From Lachnospiraceae bacterium (GTDB taxonomy: Bacteria > Bacillota > Clostridia > Lachnospirales > Lachnospiraceae), in the NCBI GenBank assembly GCA_017625255.1, contig JAGALK010000009.1, forward strand, positions 1 to 43,898: a stretch of DNA of 43,898 nt, written 5' to 3'. Within the stretch, counting starts at the first letter, position 1, and every line of letters begins with the position of its first letter. Below are positions 34,377-41,640 of the stretch, in pieces. The translations under genes were made by a program, and so were the position numbers. The notes below the pieces were generated by a model, which made no database searches, was not told where the DNA came from, and was given only the letters and a program-made list of their open reading frames with translations.

Positions 34377-35624
34377 GTGTTTCTTTCGCTTATAAAATTT
34401 TTTCGTGGGTATTTATTGGTGCGCTTGGTGGGGTATTCTCCGGAACGATTTTTAAATTTATGCAGCAATCATAATATTTTGATTTGGAATTTAGAAAGCA
34501 GGGAGAATGCCTATGAGTTTTGTATAAGTATTGCCGGATATAGACGATTAAAGCCTCTTTTAAAAAAGACAAAAACAAGGCTTTATATAAAAAAGAGGAT
34601 CGGTTTTCCTTTTTTTATGTATAGATACCGGAAAAGAAAAGTGTTTTTTGCCGGTATATTTTTATGTGTAGGCATATTGTTGTATATGACAACATTTATA
34701 TGGTTAATTGATATTCATGGCAATTCGAGTATTACAGATGACACGATTTTAACCTTTTTGGAAGAGAAAAAGTCTTTTTTTGGCACGAAAAAGAGCATAA
34801 TTGATTGTACAGAGCTTGAAGAAGCGCTTCGTACAGAGTTTACAGATATCATATGGGCATCAGTTCGTATAAATGGAACAAAGCTAACCATTGATATACA
34901 GGAAAATCTGATTTCACAAAGCAATACAGAAAATACTACTGAAATAGAAGGCAGTTATGATATTACTGCAAATAAAGATGCTGTGATTACTTCTATTATT
35001 ACCCGAAAAGGAACACCCTATGTCAAAGAAGGGGATGTTGTAAAAACGGGAGATATCCTTGTGGGAAGCCGCTTAGATATCTATAATGACAGCAATGAAA
35101 TTGCAGAATATGTCTATGTAACAGCAGATGCCGATATCTATGGACAGACAGAATATGTTTATGAAGATTCCTTTCCTGTAAAATACAGCGAAAAAATAAA
35201 GACAGGTAAGGCAAGTAATGTCTATGATATGTACTTATTTGGATGGCATTTGCGTATTCCGCCTGTTTCAAAAAAGGCAGAGCCTTATATCTCCTATACA
35301 GAAAATAGACAGTTATCCATTGCAAAGGATTATTATATTCCAATTACAATAAAGAAAACCTCATATTTTGCCTGTGATTATAAACAGGTAGAATTGACGA
35401 AGGAACAGGCAAAAGAAAAAACTGCAGAAGAAGTTTCAAAATTTTTAAAAAAATTAACACAAAAGGGTATTCAAATAACGGATAAAAATGTTATGATAGA
35501 ATTTAGAGATAATCAATGCTATTTTCGGGCAAAGATTACTGCAATAGAAAAACTCGGTAAATATGTACCTGCCGAAATTATAGAATTATCCATTGATGAG
35601 GGGCTGACACATGAGTCTGACTGA
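34377..35624 (+). CDS. yqfD: Sporulation protein YqfD
   Basis: The 415-residue membrane protein has one strong hydrophobic segment (about residues 85-110) followed by an extracytoplasmic part that includes a POTRA-like region (SSITDDTILTFLEEKKSFFGTKKS and the following strands). It works with YqfC, and in Bacillus is needed for normal spore formation. GTG 34377 has GGAGG eight bases upstream. Its end overlaps the phoH start by 14 nt, showing coupling. Confidence 0.92.
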   Translation: MFLSLIKFFRGYLLVRLVGYSPERFLNLCSNHNILIWNLESRENAYEFCISIAGYRRLKPLLKKTKTRLYIKKRIGFPFFMYRYRKRKVFFAGIFLCVGILLYMTTFIWLIDIHGNSSITDDTILTFLEEKKSFFGTKKSIIDCTELEEALRTEFTDIIWASVRINGTKLTIDIQENLISQSNTENTTEIEGSYDITANKDAVITSIITRKGTPYVKEGDVVKTGDILVGSRLDIYNDSNEIAEYVYVTADADIYGQTEYVYEDSFPVKYSEKIKTGKASNVYDMYLFGWHLRIPPVSKKAEPYISYTENRQLSIAKDYYIPITIKKTSYFACDYKQVELTKEQAKEKTAEEVSKFLKKLTQKGIQITDKNVMIEFRDNQCYFRAKITAIEKLGKYVPAEIIELSIDEGLTHESD

Positions 35625-36621
35625 ATTAAGCTTAAATATACCAACGGAGCATATTGCAAATGTTTTTGGACAGTTTGATGTCTATATGAAAAAGATTGAA
35701 CGGGCATTTCATGTTACCGTTGTGATTCGTAATGAATCTGTCAAAATTCTTGGAAATCAAGGCGGGATAAAAAGTGCAGCAAATGTTTTTGAGCAGCTTT
35801 TAGAATTGTCCCGTCGTGGAAATACGATAACAGAACAAAATGTAAATTATGCGATTTCTCTTGCAATGGAAGAGAATACTTCTGCCATTGTAGAAATTGA
35901 TAAGGACTGTATTTGCCATACGATAAATGGCAAGCCTGTAAAGCCAAAGACCTTAGGGCAGAAAAATTATGTAGATCAGATTCGCAGCAAAATGATTGTC
36001 TTTGGTACAGGACCTGCAGGAACAGGAAAAACCTATCTTGCTATAGCTATGGCGGTTACCGCTTTTAAAAATGAGGAAGTAGGAAGAATCATTCTTACTC
36101 GTCCTGCAATAGAAGCCGGTGAAAAATTAGGTTTTTTACCGGGAGATTTGCAAAGTAAGGTTGACCCATATCTGCGTCCGTTATATGATGCTTTATATCA
36201 GATCATGGGGGCAGAAAGCTTTCAGCGCAATATGGAGAAGGGATTGATAGAAGTTGCTCCCCTTGCGTATATGCGAGGAAGAACCTTAGATAATGCGTTC
36301 ATTATCTTAGATGAAGCGCAGAATACCACACCGGCACAGATGAAGATGTTTTTGACTCGAATCGGCTTTGGTTCAAAGGTAGTGATTACCGGCGATGCTA
36401 CCCAGAAGGATTTAGCTCCTGGCGTAAAGTCCGGTCTGGATCAGGCACTTTATGTATTAAAAAAGGTAGAGGATATAGGCATTTGTGAATTGACTAGCAA
36501 TGATGTTGTAAGACATCCGCTGGTACAAAGAATTGTCAAAGCCTATGAAGACTACGAAGCACAAAACGAGAAAAAGAAAAGAAAAAAGACAACACAGCCG
36601 TCTGTGAGGAAAAAGTCATGA
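35611..36621 (+). CDS. phoH: PhoH-family ATPase
   Basis: The 336-residue protein has an N-terminal KH-like region (residues 1-95) and a RecA-like PhoH core: Walker A GPAGTGKTY near residues 135-143, ILTRPAIEAGEKLGFLPGDL near 167-186, and Walker B FIILDEAQNTTPAQMKMFLTRIG near 230-252. Members of this family are linked with rRNA and RNase metabolism, and the adjacent ybeY gene supports a ribosome-quality role. ATG 35611 lies in the yqfD end. Confidence 0.94.
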   Translation: MSLTELSLNIPTEHIANVFGQFDVYMKKIERAFHVTVVIRNESVKILGNQGGIKSAANVFEQLLELSRRGNTITEQNVNYAISLAMEENTSAIVEIDKDCICHTINGKPVKPKTLGQKNYVDQIRSKMIVFGTGPAGTGKTYLAIAMAVTAFKNEEVGRIILTRPAIEAGEKLGFLPGDLQSKVDPYLRPLYDALYQIMGAESFQRNMEKGLIEVAPLAYMRGRTLDNAFIILDEAQNTTPAQMKMFLTRIGFGSKVVITGDATQKDLAPGVKSGLDQALYVLKKVEDIGICELTSNDVVRHPLVQRIVKAYEDYEAQNEKKKRKKTTQPSVRKKS

Positions 36622-37115
36622 CGATAATTATTGAAGAAGAAATCCATGTGGATTTTGATTTTGAATACCGCAATTTAGCAGAGGAAGTTATAAACTTTGC
36701 TCTGGATTTTGAAAAATTTCCTTATGAAGCGGAGGTCAACTTAACCTTGGTGGACAACCCTTCTATACAGGAAATTAATAGAGAATACAGGGAAATAGAT
36801 GCACCGACAGATGTTCTCTCTTTTCCGATGCTTGATTTTGAACAGGCAGGTGATTTTTCGGGAATTGAAGAGGATGTTGGCGGCAGCTTCAATCCGGATA
36901 CGGGCGAAGTACTGTTGGGGGATATTGTAATCTCTGTACCTAAGGTCTTTGAACAGGCTGAGAATTATGGGCATTCGCCTAAGCGTGAATACGCATTTTT
37001 AATCGTACATAGTGTACTGCATCTTTTGGGATATGATCATATGACACCGGAAGAAGCGACATTTATGGAAAATAAACAAAAGGATATCTTAAATGCAATG
37101 AACATTTTAAGATAA
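36618..37115 (+). CDS. ybeY: Endoribonuclease YbeY
   Basis: Zinc endoribonuclease needed for 16S rRNA 3' end maturation and ribosome quality control. The 165-residue product has the metal-binding motif HSVLHLLGYDHM near residues 131-142 (H-x3-H-x5-H) and EINREYREIDAPTDVLSFPM near 53-72. The ATG overlaps the phoH stop (ATGA), a translationally coupled pair. era, often next in the cluster, is absent; a lipoprotein gene follows. Confidence 0.96.
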   Translation: MTIIIEEEIHVDFDFEYRNLAEEVINFALDFEKFPYEAEVNLTLVDNPSIQEINREYREIDAPTDVLSFPMLDFEQAGDFSGIEEDVGGSFNPDTGEVLLGDIVISVPKVFEQAENYGHSPKREYAFLIVHSVLHLLGYDHMTPEEATFMENKQKDILNAMNILR

Positions 37116-37129
37116 CAGGAGGGTAAACT

Positions 37130-38284
37130 ATGAAACACATGAAAAAAGCAGTTCTTTTTGCAGTAATTTGTTGTATGATTTTTTCCGGCTGTGGAAAAGA
37201 AGAAAGCACAGAAGCAGTGAACAATGTTCCGGAAACAGAAGCAGTTGTTGTTGCTGAAGAAAGCACAGAAGCAGAAACTGAAACTGAGGTCGTAGAAACA
37301 GAGACAGAAGAAGTTTCCACTGAGTCTGTAAAATTAGCAGCCGGTATCAATTTACTTACCGGTGAACCTATGGATGAGGCGATTGCGTCTCAAAGACCTG
37401 TTGCAGTAATGATTAGTAATACAGCTGATGCTATGCCGCAGTATGGTACAACAGGGGCAGATGTTATTGTAGAATCTCCGGTAGAAGGTGCTTTGACTAG
37501 AATCATGGCAGTATATCAGGATTATGCAAATCTTCCGCTGATTATGTCATCCCGTAGTGCGCGTCATTATTTTGTGTATTTATCTAATGAGTTTGAGTCT
37601 ATTTTTGTACATTACGGTCAGTCTATTTATACAACAGAAATGTTAAATAATTTTGATGACTTAAATGGTTTAGATGGCGATTTAGCAGATGTTACTTTCT
37701 TCCGTGACAGCTCTAGAAAAGCACCACATAATGCATATATCAATGGTGAAAGTATTGTTGCCGGAATTGAAAAGAGAGAATTTAGAACAGAGCATGGTTC
37801 TGCTTATCCGGGATTATTTACATTCTCCGGTGATGAAGTGACATTGGATAATGGTGTTGATGCAAAGGTAGTTGAGCCTGGCTATGCAGTAAATAAACCA
37901 TGGTTTGTATACAATGAAGAAACCGGCTTATATGACAGATATCAGTATAAAGCCGCACATGTAGATACAAATAACGGCGAGCAGCTTGCATTTAAGAATA
38001 TTATTTTCCGTGTATGTGATTACAGCGTATTCCCGGATGGAAAATACTTAGATGTAAAAACAGCTTCCTATGGCGGTACAGGTAAATATATCACAAACGG
38101 TAAAGCAGTAGATATTACATGGGTAAAACCGGTAGAGGATGGCGTAGTTACCTACTATGATGCAGATGGTAATGAGCTTGAAATCAATAAAGGAAAAACC
38201 TTTGTTTGTATTATCTTAAATGATGCGACAGAACGCATGGGAATTTATGCATCAGAAGCAGATTTTGAGGCTGCCAGACAGTAA
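37130..38284 (+). CDS. DUF3048-domain lipoprotein (YerB-like)
   Basis: The 384-residue protein has a lipoprotein signal (hydrophobic residues 6-20, lipobox FSGC with Cys near 22), a Glu/Thr-rich spacer (about 25-65) and a DUF3048 domain (about 70-380) with RPVAVMISNTADAMPQYGT, ADVIVESPVEGALTRIMAVYQ and the RSARHYFVYLSNEF segment. Bacillus YerB is the named relative; function unknown, presumed at the outer face of the membrane. GGAGGG precedes ATG 37130. Confidence 0.9.
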   Translation: MKHMKKAVLFAVICCMIFSGCGKEESTEAVNNVPETEAVVVAEESTEAETETEVVETETEEVSTESVKLAAGINLLTGEPMDEAIASQRPVAVMISNTADAMPQYGTTGADVIVESPVEGALTRIMAVYQDYANLPLIMSSRSARHYFVYLSNEFESIFVHYGQSIYTTEMLNNFDDLNGLDGDLADVTFFRDSSRKAPHNAYINGESIVAGIEKREFRTEHGSAYPGLFTFSGDEVTLDNGVDAKVVEPGYAVNKPWFVYNEETGLYDRYQYKAAHVDTNNGEQLAFKNIIFRVCDYSVFPDGKYLDVKTASYGGTGKYITNGKAVDITWVKPVEDGVVTYYDADGNELEINKGKTFVCIILNDATERMGIYASEADFEAARQ

Positions 38285-38317
38285 AATTTATTTCAAAAAA
38301 ATGGTTTAACAGGTAAA

Positions 38318-38380
38318 AAAATGCGAATACTATGACTGGTGATTCTATGAACAAAGTCAATCGTATTCGCATTTTATTTA
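38318..38380 (+). promoter_or_regulatory. Hairpin enclosing the start region of the next gene
   Basis: A 13-bp perfect inverted repeat (38318-38330 with 38363-38375), with a further 5-bp inner stem (38333-38337 with 38355-38359), is followed by a T-rich stretch. It can serve as terminator of the lipoprotein gene, but its loop holds the GGTGATT ribosome site and the ATG at 38347 of the next gene, whose first codons lie in the 3' arm. It is therefore both a terminator and a possible start-site mask. Confidence 0.6.
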
Positions 38381-38721
38381 TTTTTACAGTATTATTAGGG
38401 ATTGGATGCTATCAGGCATTTGGTTTGGAAAATACAGAGGATACACAGATACCGCTTCCTAAAAAAACAGTGATTTCAGACTCAGAAACAGAGGATACAC
38501 AAAAACTTCTTACCGTGAATCAGAATATGAGCTATGAATTCGTAATTATAGAAGAGGAGGATTATCTGACGGTTTACTACGCTGACAGGGAAACCATCTA
38601 TGAATATACCGATATACAGTATTCAGGATTACCGGATATGGTTCGTCAAAAAATCCGAAAAGGCTACTGGATAAAAAATGAAGCCGAACTCTTTGGTTTT
38701 TTGGAAAACTATAGCAGTTAA
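38347..38721 (+). CDS. Small single-pass membrane hypothetical protein
   Basis: The product is 124 residues from ATG 38347 (129 if read from ATG 38332). It has a signal-like hydrophobic run RILFIFTVLLGIGC followed by a Glu/Thr-rich linker and a compact end region (YEFVIIEEEDYLTVYYADRETIYEYTDI). The C-terminal part resembles the BofC C-terminal domain in length and strand pattern (forespore protein that controls sigma-K processing), but the match is by eye and weak. The ribosome site GGTGA at 38337 favours ATG 38347. The start lies within the hairpin loop described above. Confidence 0.6.
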   Translation: MNKVNRIRILFIFTVLLGIGCYQAFGLENTEDTQIPLPKKTVISDSETEDTQKLLTVNQNMSYEFVIIEEEDYLTVYYADRETIYEYTDIQYSGLPDMVRQKIRKGYWIKNEAELFGFLENYSS

Positions 38722-38724
38722 AAG

Positions 38725-38753
38725 TTGAATGTTGTATTTTCTTATGCTAAAAT
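38725..38753 (+). promoter_or_regulatory. Putative promoter of the first flavoprotein
   Basis: TTGAAT (38725-38730), a 17-bp spacer and TAAAAT (38748-38753), about 38 bp before the TTG start at 38792. Confidence 0.5.
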
Positions 38754-38791
38754 GTTTGGCGTAGGTAAAAATCATAGAATAAGGTGAAATT

Positions 38792-40015
38792 TTGAAAAAA
38801 ATAGTGATTATCGGTGGAGGTGCTTCCGGTATGGTAGCAGCCATTAGTGCTGCCCGTCGAAAAGCAACGGTTATCCTGTTAGAACATACAGACAGAGTCG
38901 GTAAGAAAATCCTTTCTACCGGAAATGGTAAATGTAATTATACAAACAAAGAGCAGGGCTTACGCTATTACAGAGGCGAAAACCCTGCATTTGTATTGCC
39001 TGTTTTTGAGCAGTTTGGATTTGAAGAAACCATAGCTTTTTTTAAGGAGCTTGGCATATATCCAAAAGAAAGAAATGGATATTTTTATCCGGCAAGTGAG
39101 CAGGCGGCGGCAGTTTTAGATGTGCTGCGTATGGAGCTTGAAAGATTAGGTGTATATATTGTAACAGAATGTCAGATTAAAGAAGTGAAGACGACTAAGA
39201 AGGGGTTTAAGATTACCACAAATCAGGAAAATTATTATGCAGATAAATGTATCTTTGCCTGTGGCTTAAAGGCTTTTCCAAAATCCGGAAGTGATGGAAG
39301 TGCATTTTCTCATATCAAAGCATTGGGTCATACCTTTGCAGATATTGTTCCTGCATTGGTACAGTTAAAGGCAAAGCAGACCTTTTTTAAAGCAATAGCG
39401 GGTATCCGTTCAGATATTTCTGTGGAATTATATGTGGAAGGAAAAATGATTTCTAAGGATAGAGGAGAAGTACAATTAACAGAGTATGGAATCTCCGGAA
39501 TTCCAACCTTTCAGATTAGTCGTTATGCAGCAAAAGCATTAAAACAGAAAAAAACTGTAAAAGCAGTATTAGATTTCGTTCCATATATGTCCAAAGAAGA
39601 ACTTTGTCAGGAATTAGAAAAGCGATTTTTACAGTATGGAGAAGGAAAAACCTGTGAAGATGCATTGGTTGGTCTGTTTCAGAAAAAACTGATTCCATTA
39701 TTTTTAAAAGAAAATCAAATTTCATTAAAGGATAAAGCGGAACAGCTTTCAAAAAAGAAGCTGCATAGTTTAGCAGCATATTGTAAAGCATTTTCTATTG
39801 ATATTATAGACACAAAAGGGTTCGAACAGGCGCAGGTATGCGCAGGCGGTGTGAAAACAGAGGAATTGTGCAGTGAGACTTTAGAATCGCAGTTGGTTTC
39901 TGGACTATATTTTGCAGGCGAAGTGATTGATATAGATGGTATGTGCGGCGGATATAATCTGCAATGGGCATGGTCTTCCGGTTATGTGGCAGGTATGCAC
40001 GCAGCGCAGGACTAG
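38792..40015 (+). CDS. BaiN/RdsA (HI0933)-family NAD(P)/FAD-dependent oxidoreductase
   Basis: The 407-residue flavoprotein has the FAD motif VIIGGGASGMVAA near the N-terminus, the family motif STGNGKCNYTN near residues 46-56, a middle insert, and the C-terminal FAGEVIDIDGMCGGYNLQWAWSSG split near 370-397. Family members include BaiN-type reductases reported in bile-acid metabolism and uncharacterised enzymes; the real substrate is not known here. TTG 38792 is preceded by AAGGTGAA. It has a putative promoter at 38725-38753 and is followed after 11 nt by a second FAD protein. Confidence 0.88.
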   Translation: MKKIVIIGGGASGMVAAISAARRKATVILLEHTDRVGKKILSTGNGKCNYTNKEQGLRYYRGENPAFVLPVFEQFGFEETIAFFKELGIYPKERNGYFYPASEQAAAVLDVLRMELERLGVYIVTECQIKEVKTTKKGFKITTNQENYYADKCIFACGLKAFPKSGSDGSAFSHIKALGHTFADIVPALVQLKAKQTFFKAIAGIRSDISVELYVEGKMISKDRGEVQLTEYGISGIPTFQISRYAAKALKQKKTVKAVLDFVPYMSKEELCQELEKRFLQYGEGKTCEDALVGLFQKKLIPLFLKENQISLKDKAEQLSKKKLHSLAAYCKAFSIDIIDTKGFEQAQVCAGGVKTEELCSETLESQLVSGLYFAGEVIDIDGMCGGYNLQWAWSSGYVAGMHAAQD

Positions 40016-40026
40016 AAAGGAAAAAA

Positions 40027-41628
40027 ATGATTCAAATACAGCAATTAAAGCTTCCGATTAGCCATACGAAGGAAGATTTAGAAAAGAAAATTTCTAAACT
40101 GTTAAAAATTCAAAAAGAGCAGATTAAGGACTATCAAATTGTAAAACAGTCTATTGATGCCAGAAAAAAGAATGAAATCAGTTTTGTATATACAGTGGAA
40201 GTCGAAACCGGTATAGATGAAAAAATCTTAAAAAAAGTGCATCAGAATACGATTCAGTATGCCAAAAAGAAGAAATATGAGTTTCCTATGGCTGGAAGCT
40301 TGTCTTTGGCAAATCGTCCTGTCATTGCAGGCAGCGGACCGGCAGGACTTTTTTGTGCATATATGTTGGCAAAGGCAGGCTATGCTCCCATAGTATTAGA
40401 AAGAGGAAAAACGGTAGAAGAAAGAACAAAAGATGTATCGCTTTTCTGGAAAGGCGGTATTTTAGATACACAGTCGAATGTTCAATTTGGTGAAGGCGGT
40501 GCAGGAACTTTTTCAGATGGAAAATTAAATACTTTAGTGAAAGATCCACTGGGAAGAAACCGCAAAGTGTTAGAAATTTTTACCGCGCACGGTGCACCAA
40601 AGGAAATCTGTTATGAGGCAAAACCACATATTGGAACGGATATCTTAGCAGAAGTGATTCCGGCTATTCGAAAAGATATCGAAGCTATGGGTGGTACATT
40701 TTATTTTAAAACCTGCATGACAGATATTGTTTTAAAAGATGGAAAAATTCAAAAAATTCAATTAAATCATGATACATGGATAGATACAGAGGTTTTGGTA
40801 CTTGCCATTGGTCATAGTGCAAGAGATACCTTTGAAATGCTTGCGGCACATCAGATTCCGATGGAAGCAAAATCTTTTGCAGTGGGATTTCGTGTAGAAC
40901 ATCCGCAGAGTATGATAAATCTAAGCCAATACGGCGAGGCCGCAGCAAATATTCTTCCGCCGGCACCTTATAAGGTTACCGGAAGAGGCTTAGATAGCCG
41001 AGGGGTATATTCATTTTGTATGTGTCCGGGCGGTTATGTTGTTAATGCTTCCTCCGAAGAAAAGCGTTTGGCTGTAAATGGAATGAGCTATTACAAGCGA
41101 GACAGTAAGAATGCAAATAGTGCCATTATTGTATCCGTATCTCCACAGGATTTTGGCAGCGATGCACCTTTAGCAGGTGTAAAATTCCAAAGAAAATTGG
41201 AGGAAAGGGCATTTACATTAGGTGAAGGGGCTATTCCACAACAGTTATATGGAGATTATAAAAAGAAGAAAATGAGCAATTCTTATGGAGCATTTGATTC
41301 GCAAACCTGTGGAAATCGAAATTTTGGAGCATTACATGAATTATTTTCAGAAGATATATATACATCCTTTATTTTGGGCATGGAATCCTTTGCAAAGAAA
41401 ATTCCGGATTTTAATAGAGAAGATACCATTCTTTCCGGAGTGGAAAGCAGAACCTCTTCTCCGGTTCGCATTCATAGGAATGAAAGCTTTCAGAGTGAGA
41501 TTGTTGGCATATACCCTTGCGGAGAAGGCGCAGGTTATGCCGGTGGTATTATGTCAGCAGCAATGGACGGATTAAAGGTGGCAGAGGCAATCGCAAAAAT
41601 ATATGCCCCTGTAAGAACAGATAATTAA
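40027..41628 (+). CDS. FAD-dependent dehydrogenase-like protein (COG2509 type)
   Basis: The product (533 residues from ATG 40027) has an N-terminal RNA- or small-ligand-binding-like region (about 1-85), a FAD motif VIAGSGPAGLFCAYMLA near residues 99-115, NVQFGEGGAGTFSDGKLNTL near 157-176, and GEGAGYAGGIMSAAMDGLK near 500-518. It belongs to uncharacterised FAD-dependent dehydrogenases common in Clostridia. AAAGGA precedes the start; a longer frame from 39964 overlaps the preceding gene. It precedes mutS, an order seen in related genomes. Confidence 0.88.
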   Translation: MIQIQQLKLPISHTKEDLEKKISKLLKIQKEQIKDYQIVKQSIDARKKNEISFVYTVEVETGIDEKILKKVHQNTIQYAKKKKYEFPMAGSLSLANRPVIAGSGPAGLFCAYMLAKAGYAPIVLERGKTVEERTKDVSLFWKGGILDTQSNVQFGEGGAGTFSDGKLNTLVKDPLGRNRKVLEIFTAHGAPKEICYEAKPHIGTDILAEVIPAIRKDIEAMGGTFYFKTCMTDIVLKDGKIQKIQLNHDTWIDTEVLVLAIGHSARDTFEMLAAHQIPMEAKSFAVGFRVEHPQSMINLSQYGEAAANILPPAPYKVTGRGLDSRGVYSFCMCPGGYVVNASSEEKRLAVNGMSYYKRDSKNANSAIIVSVSPQDFGSDAPLAGVKFQRKLEERAFTLGEGAIPQQLYGDYKKKKMSNSYGAFDSQTCGNRNFGALHELFSEDIYTSFILGMESFAKKIPDFNREDTILSGVESRTSSPVRIHRNESFQSEIVGIYPCGEGAGYAGGIMSAAMDGLKVAEAIAKIYAPVRTDN

Positions 41629-41640
41629 CAGGTGAGAAAG

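Noticed and set aside
39516..39791. 91-residue open frame on the - strand in the first flavoprotein
   Set aside because: Shadow frame in a coding gene without start signals.
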